Assembly (NCBI GenBank): GCA_964353455.1
Contig: CAYGWP010000140.1
Span: forward strand, 1-18,603
DNA length: 18,603 bases
Reading direction: 5' to 3'
Source of the DNA: CAYGWP01 sp964353455
GTDB lineage: Bacteria; Planctomycetota; Phycisphaerae; FEN-1346
Positions within the stretch are counted from its first letter, which is position 1. Every line of letters begins with the position of its first letter. The position numbers were made by a program, and so were the translations under genes. The notes beneath the pieces were generated by a model. It was not told the DNA's origin and did no database searches. It worked only from the letters and a program-made list of their open reading frames with translations. This document shows positions 1-8,331 of this stretch, piece by piece.

Positions 1-60
1 CTTTCGGACGCCGCGGACCCCAGCCGGGATAGAACAGTTCACGCTTGACTGTGGCGCGCT

Positions 61-113
61 GCGCGGCGGGCATTCCTGCCCTGCGCGGGGCGGGTCTCCC
101 GGCCCGCCGCGCA
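61..113. repeat. Tandem GC-rich palindromic elements (two units)
   Basis: Two adjoining palindrome-like units lie downstream of the last gene of the minus-strand cluster. Unit A (61-88) resembles the reverse complement of 129-156 (23 of 28 positions match by eye). Unit B (82-113) matches the reverse complement of 8399-8430 at 27 of 32 positions, with differences mostly in the loop. The 11-mer GCGCGGCGGGC at 61-71 is also exactly complementary to 102-112, so the whole block can fold as one long hairpin. No T-tract follows on either strand, so an intrinsic terminator is not supported. The most likely reading is a dispersed REP/MITE-like intergenic repeat. The rest of 1-213 shows no gene; it also holds a small GGGTCC-T-GGACCC palindrome at 192-204, ten bases past the stop of the first gene. 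Confidence 0.7.
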
Positions 114-128
114 CCCCTTCGCCCTTCG

Positions 129-156
129 GCGCGGTGGGCAAGAATGCCCACCGCGC
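129..156. repeat. Perfect 12-bp palindromic hairpin
   Basis: Positions 129-140 are exactly complementary to 145-156, giving a perfect 12-bp stem with a four-base AGAA loop. The reverse complement is a variant of the unit at 61-88. No poly-T tract follows on either strand. It lies about 60 bases past the minus-strand stop at 214, so it could protect the 3' end of the cluster mRNA, but its similarity to other intergenic palindromes favours a dispersed repeat. Confidence 0.7.
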
Positions 157-213
157 GAGATTCAGATACACCCAACCGTGAATTGCTTTAGGGGTCCTGG
201 ACCCTTTCCCGCC

Positions 214-1899
214 TCAGTCGCCAGCAAGGCCGGCGGTGGACACGGTGAGTTTTGAAGCGGGGCCGAGGTCCCAGGCGGCGGTGGCGGCGCCGGGGGGCGA
301 GTCGGATAGAGAGGGCGGCTGGGCGGCGGGGGAATCACCGGACTTGACGACCTCGACAGCGGCGGCGAGGAGGACGGCCGGGCCGCTCCGGAAATCGAAG
401 GATTTCTTTTCGCCGCGGTAGCAGACGGCGTCGATGAAGACCGCATCGCCCTCCCTGCCCTGCTGCCACTCGACGGGCCGGCCGTCGAACTTCCCGGGCA
501 GCGTGTGGACCACGGCCCGCCCCGGGCCCGCCGCAAGCGCGAACCGCCCGCCGCCGAGCGTCTCGGCCGCCGCGCCCTTGGCGCAAAGTTCATACCGCAC
601 CCGCAGGTCGGCCGCCTCGAACGTCCCGTCCTTCGGCCGGTCGAGCGTCGGGTGCCAGTCGCCGTGGCCCTTGAGTGGATAGAAGACCGAGAGCGCCCGC
701 GGTCCCCCTTGCGCGGTGGCCACGGCCATGCTCGCAAAGTCGCGCCCGTCGTGGAGGAACCGGAGGCGCAGGACCGCGATGCCGTCGCCCCCGGTCTTCC
801 AGTAGGCGATGAGCGGCCGCCGCTGGGTCCACAGCATCGCGTGGTTGGCGGAGCCGAGGCAGGCGTCGGCGGTCATCCATGTATATCCGATGATGGATGT
901 TTCGGGCGATTCGCCGCGGATGAACGTGCGGCGGATTTCGAGCGGGTCGGAGGGCAGCGCCTTGAATCGCGCCGCCAGTTCCGGCGGACACTGGGCGGCC
1001 AGGTCGGCGGCCAACTTCGGTGAGATCGTGTCGGAGTACGCGCGGCTGTGCGGCCCGGCCCACTGGCGTGTCCCGGGGTGGAAACTCTCGGCGATGATCC
1101 GCCACGCCGTCTGCCGCAGCGACTCCGCCGCCTCGCGCGACGCCGGGTCGCGCACCAGGCGCAGCGTCCGCTCGGTTTCGCGGAGGGCAACCATCGTGTA
1201 GTTGGGCGAGTTGTACTCGTTGAAACTTCCGTGGCGCGCGGTGTTCTCGACGAGTTTCTTAAGCCGCGTGCGGCCGTAGTCGAGCATGGCGGCATCGCCG
1301 AGTATCTCGCCCGCCGCCGCCGTCACCCCGCCGCCCATCACGGCGATGTTCGTGTATCCGGGGCCGACGTTGCGCTTGATGATGGACCGCGCGGCATGCC
1401 CCAGGCTGGTCCGCATGAGGGCCTTGACGTCCTCCGGCAACCTGGCGTCGTGCCGGACAAGCATCTCGGCCAGGAGCGCCCCGCAGAAGTCGGCCCAGTT
1501 CCAGTCGGGCGGCGACATCTTCTCAAGCGGCTCCTCAAGCACGTACGACCAGATGCCATACGTGCGGCTGGCCGGGTCGGCGTCCTGGAGGCTGATGACC
1601 TTGCGGATGACGGCGGCGGCGCGGTCGGCGTCGCCCGCACCGTTCCGCGCCAGCAGCGCCAGGGCGTAATCAAGTGATGTGCGGGTGAAATGGACCCACG
1701 TTCCCGGCGAGACCTTGCTGTGATAGCCCGTGCCCGAGAACCGCGCGCCGACCATCTGGACGTCCGCGCTGTAGTCGCGGTCCCAGCCTTCCAGGCGGGC
1801 CTTCAGGTCCGCATCGGCAGCGTCGGCCGCCGCGGCCTGGGAGGAAAGGACCACGAGCGCCGCCCACGCAAGGACCGCCACCCAAACGAGATTGCACAC
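214..1899 (-). CDS. Secreted predicted (alpha/alpha)6-toroid protein, polysaccharide-lyase-like
   Basis: Last gene of the minus-strand carbohydrate cluster, 561 aa from the chosen GTG. The N-terminus (about residues 1-25) is a hydrophobic Sec-type signal peptide ending near SSQAAAADA. Residues 60-330 are helix-rich with conserved-looking aromatic/polar motifs (WNWADF, FNEYNSPNY at about 226-234, WAGPHSRAYSD at about 280-290). These recall the (alpha/alpha)6 toroid of heparinase/alginate-lyase-type enzymes; the C-terminal half looks beta-rich, as in the sheet domain of such enzymes. The GTG at 1899 is preferred over the GTG at 1908 because a near-perfect Shine-Dalgarno overlaps the latter. It begins 37 bases after the stop of the enolase-superfamily gene, so co-transcription is likely. 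I recognise no certain family and no catalytic residue is assigned. An accessory lyase or glycan-binding role is inferred from fold impression and neighbours. Confidence 0.65.
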   Translation of the reverse strand: MCNLVWVAVLAWAALVVLSSQAAAADAADADLKARLEGWDRDYSADVQMVGARFSGTGYHSKVSPGTWVHFTRTSLDYALALLARNGAGDADRAAAVIRKVISLQDADPASRTYGIWSYVLEEPLEKMSPPDWNWADFCGALLAEMLVRHDARLPEDVKALMRTSLGHAARSIIKRNVGPGYTNIAVMGGGVTAAAGEILGDAAMLDYGRTRLKKLVENTARHGSFNEYNSPNYTMVALRETERTLRLVRDPASREAAESLRQTAWRIIAESFHPGTRQWAGPHSRAYSDTISPKLAADLAAQCPPELAARFKALPSDPLEIRRTFIRGESPETSIIGYTWMTADACLGSANHAMLWTQRRPLIAYWKTGGDGIAVLRLRFLHDGRDFASMAVATAQGGPRALSVFYPLKGHGDWHPTLDRPKDGTFEAADLRVRYELCAKGAAAETLGGGRFALAAGPGRAVVHTLPGKFDGRPVEWQQGREGDAVFIDAVCYRGEKKSFDFRSGPAVLLAAAVEVVKSGDSPAAQPPSLSDSPPGAATAAWDLGPASKLTVSTAGLAGD

Positions 1900-1903
1900 T
1901 CTT

Positions 1904-1913
1904 ATCACCTCCT
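1904..1913 (-). promoter_or_regulatory. Strong Shine-Dalgarno that decides the start of the 214-1899 gene
   Basis: Read on the minus strand this is AGGAGGTGAT, an almost full complement of the 16S rRNA 3' tail. It ends four bases before the GTG at 1899. The in-frame GTG at 1908 lies inside this motif and cannot be served by it, so the downstream GTG is the better start. Confidence 0.75.
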
Positions 1914-1935
1914 CCAGACCGGTCGGCGGCCGATC

Positions 1936-3144
1936 TCACAGTTTCAGGTCGAACTTCGGTTTCACCTGGGCCGCGAACCGGGCTTCATTGATCCTGAGGC
2001 CGAAGCCCGGCGTGTCGGGCACGGCGGCAAGGCCGTCCCTGAGGGCGTAGCCGTCGGCGACCAGCACATCGTTGGAAAGCGGGTCGTTCTCGGCGCGGTA
2101 CAGGTTAGGGATGGCGCGCCCGATCTGGAGGATCATGTAGTAGCCGATGAGCGAGCCCCAGTTATGCGGCCCGACGAGCAGGCCGAACTGCCGCGCGCAT
2201 GCCGCCTCCGCCAGGATGCCCTCGAATCCGAATCGGTTCATGTCCATCTGATAGATGTCGATGGCTCGCGCCTCCATGAAGGGCTTGAGCGGTTCGAGCG
2301 AGCCCTGCGTCTCGCCGTCGGCGACCAGGGCCTTGAGGCCCCGCCCCTTCAGAAAGGCCTTCAGCGCCAGGCACTCCTCCATCTTCTCCGGGAACATCTC
2401 CTCCAGGAAAGCCAGGTCGATGTCGGGCAGGTCCGTGAGAAGTTGCTTGGTGCGGGCCAGGTCGTAACCGTTGTTGGCATCGACGCCCAGGGCCACGTCG
2501 GGCCCGGCGTGCCGCCGGATGGTCGCGAGGACCTCCTTGTCGCGCCGGTATCCCTCCTCGGCAGGCATCCACTTGGCTCCTCGCCCTATCTTGATCTTGA
2601 ACCCGCGGTGGCCGCGAGCAAGGCCCTGGTCGATCTCCTCCTTGAACCGGTCGAGCGGCCGGTCGGCATACTGCGGCAGCAGGTCCGCGAAGTATATCGA
2701 GCCGTCATAGACGGGGACCTGCCTGGGCCCCTTCCCGCCGAGGAGTTCATGGACAGGCTTGCCGAGCGCCCGCCCGGCGAGGTCCCACAGGGCCATTGCA
2801 GCGGCGCTCTGGGGCGGCCGCATGGCGGGCTCATCGGGCTTGAAGAAGTCGAAGGGGTCCTTGCCCAATAGCGGCGCCAGGGCCGCCTCAGCGGCCGCGC
2901 CGCGGCCGAGGCCCTCCAGGCCCGAGTTCGCGATGATGCGGACCATGGGGTCGGTGGCGCGGTCGCCGTGGTCGCCCTTCTGCGAGTTCTTGCCGACGAA
3001 CTTCTGCCGCGCGCTCACGAGGTCGAAGCCGATGACGCGCGCGATCCTAAGGTCGCGCGGCAGGTCGGCCGCCCATGTCCGCCGCGGAAGGAGGGCCGCC
3101 GCAGCCAGCCCGGCGCAGGTCGCAAGCAGTTCTCGCCGTCTCAT
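1936..3144 (-). CDS. Tat-exported enolase-superfamily enzyme, mandelate racemase subgroup
   Basis: 402 aa from the ATG at 3144; an in-frame GTG at 3147 is also possible and is slightly better spaced from AGGAA. The N-terminus has a twin-arginine pattern (RRELL) followed by a hydrophobic stretch and an AWA-like end near residue 26, so export by Tat is predicted. The rest is a full-length mandelate racemase/muconate lactonizing enzyme fold: an N-terminal capping domain (about 30-140), then a TIM-like barrel. Visible catalytic features are the KxK motif at K183/K185, metal ligands D222 (VDANNG), E248 (LEE) and E278 (DGET), and the D301/H327 dyad (H in GPHNWGS). Family members abstract the proton alpha to a carboxylate to racemise or dehydrate sugar acids. 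The context suggests a uronate or aldonate substrate, but the exact reaction cannot be read from sequence. Neighbours lie 37 bases away on each side, as in an operon. Confidence 0.85.
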   Translation of the reverse strand: MRRRELLATCAGLAAAALLPRRTWAADLPRDLRIARVIGFDLVSARQKFVGKNSQKGDHGDRATDPMVRIIANSGLEGLGRGAAAEAALAPLLGKDPFDFFKPDEPAMRPPQSAAAMALWDLAGRALGKPVHELLGGKGPRQVPVYDGSIYFADLLPQYADRPLDRFKEEIDQGLARGHRGFKIKIGRGAKWMPAEEGYRRDKEVLATIRRHAGPDVALGVDANNGYDLARTKQLLTDLPDIDLAFLEEMFPEKMEECLALKAFLKGRGLKALVADGETQGSLEPLKPFMEARAIDIYQMDMNRFGFEGILAEAACARQFGLLVGPHNWGSLIGYYMILQIGRAIPNLYRAENDPLSNDVLVADGYALRDGLAAVPDTPGFGLRINEARFAAQVKPKFDLKL

Positions 3145-3181
3145 CACATGTATTTCCTATCTTCCTTGCGGCGACAGCACT

Positions 3182-5101
3182 CTAGCGTGCCAACGGTACA
3201 ATCTTCAGGGTCACGGTCGCCTCGGTCACTGGGTGCAGCAGGCTGATGCCGATGCGCGTGGGCTTGCATGCGGCGTCCTCCGCAATCTCTTCGGTCTGGA
3301 ACGTGAAGGCGTTGCTGCCGGCGTCGATAGACACGTGGACCGACTCGCCGCCGTCGGTGACGCGCCCGACGCCGCCCTCCAGCCACTTCCACGCGCCGAG
3401 CGTGAGGATGGCCGTGGCGAACGTCTGCGGACTGGCAAACTCGACGCGGTCCGTGACGGTCAGGCTCCCGGCACCCGCGCGGCTATAGACGAAGGTCCGC
3501 TCCAGGCGCTTGAGGTCCGGCACGGCGTAGGCCGCGCTTATGTCGAGGACGAGCGTGTCGGCCGCATCGGTGAAGTCCGTCCGGATGATGCGTGCCTGCG
3601 CCTCGCGCCCGGTCCGCTGAAGTTGCCCCGCCACCACCGGCACGGGGTGGCCGAAGGAGTTGAGGAGTTTGCTCTCGTATCGTCGGCCGCTGAACGTGCG
3701 GGCGGTGTAGGTCTCGCGGCCGGGGTCCAGCAGGACGGGCCGGTTGCCGAGGACAACTACATATGAGCCTACGTCATTATGATTGTGATGCTCGGCGTTG
3801 TGCCCGCCCTTCAGGGCCACGCCCATGCGGCAGGCGGAGCCGGCGGCCGGGCGACCGATGAGGATGCCGGCCTCCTCGAACCAGTCGCGCAGGGCCGTGC
3901 CCCTGGCGGCCGCCGCAGGCTTCATGTCGGAGGCGGCGTTCGGAAACAGGTAGATCATCGCCTCGGCCAGCGGGCTCAGGTAAACCTTCGGGTCCAGCGC
4001 ATCGTACTCCGAGAGGCCGAGGCCGAAGCGCCGGTTGACGAAGTACATGATGAGGGGCGACGGCCGCGTGCCCACGTCGCAGTCGGCGAACGACGGCGCC
4101 ACGCCGCCGATGATCTGTATCCGCGCGGCGAACGAGGCCGGCGCCTTCACTTCCGGCAGCCCCATCAGGTCCACCCCGCCGCCGGTCGCCTGCCGGATCA
4201 TCTCGCCCAGCATCACGTAGTGGCCGAAACCGTAGTTCCAGTAACCCAGGCCCTCGCTACAGTAGCCGTCGGGGGTGAACCCGGCGAGGAAGTTGCGAGA
4301 ATACTTCTCCGCGGCGGCGACGATTGCGGCCCGCTCGTCGCGCGACTCAACTTCTGCCAGGGCCGCCCCCGTCACCCCCGCAAGGCAGACGGCGTTCCAG
4401 TTGTTCGTGACGGTCATCCAACCGTTCCGCGGGCGCGTGCCGGCGACCATCGCGCAGTACGGCTCGACGATGCGTCGGGCGACGTTCTCGCGGAGCGTGC
4501 GGCGCGCCGCCGGGCTGAGGCGGTCGCCGAGCAGGAAGTCGGCCGTCGCCAGGTTCCACCCCACGGCGGACGAAAAGAGGTCTATATCCGTCGATGTGCC
4601 CTTGAAGTTCTTCAACTCGCGGTCGTGGGCGGGGAGGACCCAGGTCCGCTCGGCGGCGAGGGCGTCGATCAGCCGCTCGACGGCCGGGACGAACCGGCCC
4701 TTGTTCTCCATGCACTCGGCGATGACCAGCGGCGCGAGGCGCCCGCGACGCTCGAACGCCACCTTCTCGAAACGCCGCCGGTTGCCGGTCCGAGAGAAAT
4801 CAAGGAACAGGTCCTCCGGCTGGTCGGGGATCGGCTCCTTCAAGCATTCCTCCGCCCGCGCGGCGACGGCCTTTGCGGCCGGGTCGGCGGCGAGGCGATC
4901 CCAGGCGGCCCGGTCCGTTATCGGCCGGCCCGCCGCGGCGGGTCGCTCCGGCAGCATCGCTGCCACGGCCTTGACCCGCGCGGGGTCCAGTCCATCCCCC
5001 GCCTCGCCGACATCTGCCGCAACCGCGAGCAGCACCGACATCAGAACCAGCAGCGACATCCCCGCCACCTGCGGCAGCGGCATGAAATGGCAATCTATCA
5101 T
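3182..5101 (-). CDS. Heparinase II/III-family polysaccharide lyase, secreted
   Basis: 639 aa from the ATG at 5101, preceded by GGGAGAAAGG on the minus strand. The open frame extends to 5494, but that stretch overlaps the sulfatase gene and reads as low-complexity Arg/Pro/Ser. Residues 1-30 form a signal peptide (hydrophobic core about 13-28). Residues about 60-390 are a helical toroid containing TNNWNAVC (232-239) and SEGLGYWNYGFGHY (282-295). Residues about 410-639 are a beta domain opening with the heparinase II/III hallmark HNAEHHNHNDVG (434-445) and then LLDPGRETYT. Known families with this motif cleave uronate-containing polysaccharides such as glycosaminoglycans or alginate by beta-elimination. 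Tyr, His and Asn residues in these motifs are plausible catalytic residues by analogy. The sulfatase ends 40 bases upstream, pointing to a sulfated uronic-acid glycan. The exact PL family is not assignable by eye. Confidence 0.85.
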   Translation of the reverse strand: MIDCHFMPLPQVAGMSLLVLMSVLLAVAADVGEAGDGLDPARVKAVAAMLPERPAAAGRPITDRAAWDRLAADPAAKAVAARAEECLKEPIPDQPEDLFLDFSRTGNRRRFEKVAFERRGRLAPLVIAECMENKGRFVPAVERLIDALAAERTWVLPAHDRELKNFKGTSTDIDLFSSAVGWNLATADFLLGDRLSPAARRTLRENVARRIVEPYCAMVAGTRPRNGWMTVTNNWNAVCLAGVTGAALAEVESRDERAAIVAAAEKYSRNFLAGFTPDGYCSEGLGYWNYGFGHYVMLGEMIRQATGGGVDLMGLPEVKAPASFAARIQIIGGVAPSFADCDVGTRPSPLIMYFVNRRFGLGLSEYDALDPKVYLSPLAEAMIYLFPNAASDMKPAAAARGTALRDWFEEAGILIGRPAAGSACRMGVALKGGHNAEHHNHNDVGSYVVVLGNRPVLLDPGRETYTARTFSGRRYESKLLNSFGHPVPVVAGQLQRTGREAQARIIRTDFTDAADTLVLDISAAYAVPDLKRLERTFVYSRAGAGSLTVTDRVEFASPQTFATAILTLGAWKWLEGGVGRVTDGGESVHVSIDAGSNAFTFQTEEIAEDAACKPTRIGISLLHPVTEATVTLKIVPLAR

Positions 5102-5141
5102 CGGACCGCGATCCTTTCTCCCAGCGGAGTCCCTTGGCCGG

Positions 5142-6659
5142 TTACGGCGCCGCGGGGGCCGTGCCGCCGGCATCCACCTTGTAGCCCCAACGCTTAATGT
5201 ATTCAGCACCCGGAAGGAATTCGTCTTTCTGGCCGGCCAGGATGCGCTTGAGTTGGTCGTCCAGCCGGGCCTGCAACTCGGAGTGTTCGGGACGGCCTGC
5301 CAGGTTGGCCGCCTGGTGCGGGTCAGCCTGGTTATCGAAGAGCAGCCACGGCCCCTCGATGGTGCGGACGAACGTGTGCCGCTCGGTGCGGATGCCGCGA
5401 TACTCCCGCCCGCCCTTCGCGCGGGTCCACTCGCCGAAGGGCGTGTAGCAGGCGATGAGGGCGGCATCGGCCGGCGCCGGGCCGCCGCGCGCAAGGTGGC
5501 CGCTGTAATCCAGCCCCTCGACGGACTTGGGAACCGAGATGCCGCAGAGCCCGAGCAGCGTCGGCATCAGGTCCGGCGTGCCGATGGGCGTGCGGACCTC
5601 CCGCCCGCCAGTCCTCAGGGCGGGGCGGCCGAGGAGGCTTGGGCAGAACACGATTAGCGGCACCAGGATCGCCTCGTCCCACGGCCGCTGCTTCCGCTGC
5701 TGCCCTTGAGAACCGAGCATGTCGCCGTGGTCCGACGTGAAGACGAAGAGCGTGCGGTCCTCCTGGCCGGTCTCGCGGATGGTCCGCAGGAGGTCGCCCA
5801 CGTACGTATCGAGGGCGGCGCAGTGGGCGTAGTATCCGGCGAGGTCCCGGCGTGCGGCCGCCTCGGCTTCCGGCGGCACGTTCGGACGCAGGCGGATCGT
5901 CTTCGGGTCGAACATCTCCCGGAACCACTGCGGGGCGGTCTCGTACGGATTGTGCGGCGGGCCCCATGAGAGCACCAGCAGGAACGGTTTGGCGGGGTCG
6001 CGCCCGCGGCCGCGGATGTAGTCCTCGGCGGCGCGGGCCTGGGCCTCGGCGTCGTAACCTTCCCACGCCAGTTGCCGGTCGTCACCGGCATAATATATTG
6101 ACTTATTATAAGCATGTGTGCATTCGCATGCCCGCCAGAAATCGAACCCCTGGCGATCCTCGGGCGGGATGAACCGAAGCCGGCCCCGGCCGTTCACGTG
6201 CCACTTGCCGATGTAGCCGGTGTCGTAGCCGGCGGCCTTGAAGACTTTGGCGATCGAGACCGAGTCGCTCGCCAGGTGCACGTCGTTCAGGAAGACGCCG
6301 TGCGCCAGCGGGTACCGCCCCGTCAGGAACGATGCCCGATACGGCGAGCACACGGGACACGTTGAAACGGCCGTCGTGAAGCGGACGGCGCGGGCGGCAA
6401 GGGCGTCGAGGTTCGGTGTGCGGGCGTTCGTGTCGCCGGCGCAGCCCAGCGCCTGTGCCCGCCACTGGTCGGCGAAGACGAAGACGACGTTGAGCGGCTT
6501 GGGGCCGGCCGACTCGGCGCGGCCGTCGGCCTCAAGCGCCGCCGATGCCACCGCCCCTGCCCCTGCGGCAAGCGAGGTCCGGAGAAACTCCCGGCGCGAC
6601 CAGCGGCCGGTCGGCCCCTGAGTTCCGCCCGGATGCCGGATGTCTGGCTCGGTGCTCAT
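5142..6659 (-). CDS. Tat-exported formylglycine-dependent sulfatase (type I)
   Basis: 505 aa. Removes sulfate esters, most likely from carbohydrate outside the cytoplasm. The N-terminus carries a twin-arginine signal (SRREFLRTSL, residues 21-30, then an Ala/Gly-rich core to about 48). The alkaline-phosphatase-like sulfatase fold is clear: FADQWR (62-67, metal-binding Asp region), TPNLDALA (81-88), the CxPxR signature CSPYR with C104 as the residue converted to formylglycine, GKWH (151-154), and SDHGD (309-313) for metal binding. The length fits the family. Its ATG overlaps the stop of the beta-helix gene as ATGA (6656-6659), with GGAGGA seven bases upstream, so translation is probably coupled. 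No formylglycine-generating enzyme or anSME is in the window, so maturation depends on a gene elsewhere. Sulfatase subfamily and substrate are not determined. Confidence 0.93.
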   Translation of the reverse strand: MSTEPDIRHPGGTQGPTGRWSRREFLRTSLAAGAGAVASAALEADGRAESAGPKPLNVVFVFADQWRAQALGCAGDTNARTPNLDALAARAVRFTTAVSTCPVCSPYRASFLTGRYPLAHGVFLNDVHLASDSVSIAKVFKAAGYDTGYIGKWHVNGRGRLRFIPPEDRQGFDFWRACECTHAYNKSIYYAGDDRQLAWEGYDAEAQARAAEDYIRGRGRDPAKPFLLVLSWGPPHNPYETAPQWFREMFDPKTIRLRPNVPPEAEAAARRDLAGYYAHCAALDTYVGDLLRTIRETGQEDRTLFVFTSDHGDMLGSQGQQRKQRPWDEAILVPLIVFCPSLLGRPALRTGGREVRTPIGTPDLMPTLLGLCGISVPKSVEGLDYSGHLARGGPAPADAALIACYTPFGEWTRAKGGREYRGIRTERHTFVRTIEGPWLLFDNQADPHQAANLAGRPEHSELQARLDDQLKRILAGQKDEFLPGAEYIKRWGYKVDAGGTAPAAP

Positions 6660-8296
6660 TGCTGATTCCTCCCGCGTGGTCCATCACTTGCCGTGGCCGC
6701 CTCGCCGCCCGCCTGGTAGCAGCCGCGCGACGGGCTCTTCGGGTCGTATCGCTTGCCGTCCATATCCGCGGGTATGCACTGGAGCGCGACGCCGCCTTTG
6801 GCGGCCGCCGACGTCGGCTTCTGGTGATAGTCCTGCCTGGCGGGGTCAACGAACTCCACGTCGCCGGCCGTGGCGTGGTCGCCGCGGGCGGTGTCGGCCT
6901 TGATGAAGTGGCTGGAGTCCAGCGCGACGCCGCTCGCATCAACGCCCTTCGACTGGCCCATCGACGCAATGACGCAGTCTATCATGTGGCAGTTGGTCGC
7001 CTTCAGGCCCTCGCGCCACAGCCACGTCTGGTTGGGCAGCGTGATGTGGATGAAAAGGACGTGGTCCATCAGGCCCGAATACTGCGAGTACATGACCGTG
7101 TCGCGCTTTTCGAAGAGGCAGTTGACGAAGGCCGAGTCCTGGAGGTTGTGGCCGAAGAACCCCTGCGAGACGCACCGCTTGCCCCAGCAATTGTACAGGA
7201 TTACATGATTGAATTTCGTCGGGTCGCCCACGTACGACTGGTGGAAGTCGGGGTGGGCGCCGGTCTTATCGGGGTCGATGTCCTCAACTCCGCAGTTTAC
7301 GGCCGTATGCACGCCGGTAAATGCGTCGGAGGTGATCCTGACGATGCGATGGTCGCGCATCAGCACGCCGCCGGGGCCGTTGTCCATCTCGGTCGTCAGG
7401 CCCCCGGTGATGTAGGGGACGTACCGGTTACCGAACGCCACGCCGCCGCCCTCCCAGCGGCCCTTCTTGTTGTACATCTTGCAGTTATCGACCCAGACGG
7501 TGGTCTTGCCCTGCTCGCCCGATAGGATTGTGTTGTAGCCGCGATTCGGCGGGTCGCTGTAGAGCGTGACGTTGCGGAAACAGAGTTTGTCGGTTCCCGG
7601 GCGGCCGGGTCCGAGTTCCACATCATCGCGTGCGACGCCGGGGGCCGCGGCGATGACCGTCCAGTAAGATCGCTTGAGGCCGCCGCCCAGACCGCCGGGC
7701 GAGTAGCCCTTGCCGGCCTTCAGATATATCGTGCCGCCGTCGGGCGCCTTCTTGATCGCCGCCTTCAGGGTCTTGAGCGGCTTGGCCTCGGCGCCGTCGC
7801 CGGCATCGTCGCCGTTGGCGCCATCGACCCAGACGGGCTGGCCGAACTTCAGCGACCCGCCGCCGCTTGAGTACAGCGGCAGCGGCGCCAGGTCGCGCGA
7901 GGTCATGCCGGCCCCGAGCGGCACGACCTTCGCCCGCACTTCCACCGGGCCGTCGGGGAGCGATTTCGGGTCCAGCGCGATCCAGTATTCCCAGACCTTC
8001 GTCTGCTCGTTGAGCGTTGGGTTCTCGGCCACGTGGCGCTTGGCGAGGTCCTCCTTGCCGCCGGGGACGACCGTGAACTCGACCTTGCACCCAGTCTCGT
8101 GGAACGCCACGACGCCCACGTTGAAGGGCTTCTCGAAAACCTGGTACGGGACGACGTCCCATGCGGCCACGGGGCGAGTGGCCTTGGGGTTCTCGGCCGG
8201 AGCGGTGTTCGCCGCGGCTGGAGGGCCCTCCTCTGCCGCAGCCGCCGGCCACGCCATCGCCGCCAACACCGTCATGATCAACAGATGCGTTTTCAT
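6656..8296 (-). CDS. Secreted right-handed beta-helix protein (DUF1565-like)
   Basis: 546 aa from the ATG at 8296, with AGGAG seven bases upstream; the longer open frame to 8551 overlaps the permease gene and is rejected. Residues 1-21 form a Sec signal peptide with AAA cleavage. Residues about 40-140 look like a small beta-sandwich/Ig-like domain. Residues 156-195 carry the DUF1565-type opening (WVDGANGDDAGDG, then PLKTLKAAIKKA and GTIYLKAG). Residues about 200-490 contain repeated short beta-strand turns (NVTLYSD, VDNCKMYN, VILYNCWG, FVNCLFEK, NCHMIDCVI) typical of a right-handed parallel beta-helix. Such folds include pectate-lyase-like and polysaccharide-binding proteins. Lyase activity is possible but no catalytic residues are identified. 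It heads the enzyme part of the cluster and is coupled to the sulfatase by an ATGA overlap. The C-terminal tail (about 525-546) is low-complexity. Confidence 0.8.
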   Translation of the reverse strand: MKTHLLIMTVLAAMAWPAAAAEEGPPAAANTAPAENPKATRPVAAWDVVPYQVFEKPFNVGVVAFHETGCKVEFTVVPGGKEDLAKRHVAENPTLNEQTKVWEYWIALDPKSLPDGPVEVRAKVVPLGAGMTSRDLAPLPLYSSGGGSLKFGQPVWVDGANGDDAGDGAEAKPLKTLKAAIKKAPDGGTIYLKAGKGYSPGGLGGGLKRSYWTVIAAAPGVARDDVELGPGRPGTDKLCFRNVTLYSDPPNRGYNTILSGEQGKTTVWVDNCKMYNKKGRWEGGGVAFGNRYVPYITGGLTTEMDNGPGGVLMRDHRIVRITSDAFTGVHTAVNCGVEDIDPDKTGAHPDFHQSYVGDPTKFNHVILYNCWGKRCVSQGFFGHNLQDSAFVNCLFEKRDTVMYSQYSGLMDHVLFIHITLPNQTWLWREGLKATNCHMIDCVIASMGQSKGVDASGVALDSSHFIKADTARGDHATAGDVEFVDPARQDYHQKPTSAAAKGGVALQCIPADMDGKRYDPKSPSRGCYQAGGEAATASDGPRGRNQQ

Positions 8297-8331
8297 ACTC
8301 GCTCCTACTATTGCAGCGCCACCTTGCCTTT

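Noticed and set aside
3105..3144. Lipoprotein signal (LATC) in the enolase-superfamily protein
   Set aside because: The Cys is only about ten residues from the start, before the hydrophobic core, with Thr at -1; a Tat signal with a later AWA site fits better.
5102..5494. N-terminal extension of the heparinase-like frame to 770 aa
   Set aside because: The extra 131 residues overlap the sulfatase coding region on the same strand and read as Arg/Pro/Ser low-complexity; the ATG at 5101 has a signal peptide and a ribosome site.
1690..5657. Long plus-strand open frames opposite the enzyme genes (for example 1690-2871, 3779-5197, 4275-5657)
   Set aside because: They are antisense to genes with clear domains, have Arg/Pro/Gly-rich translations and no recognisable motifs, as expected in GC-rich DNA.
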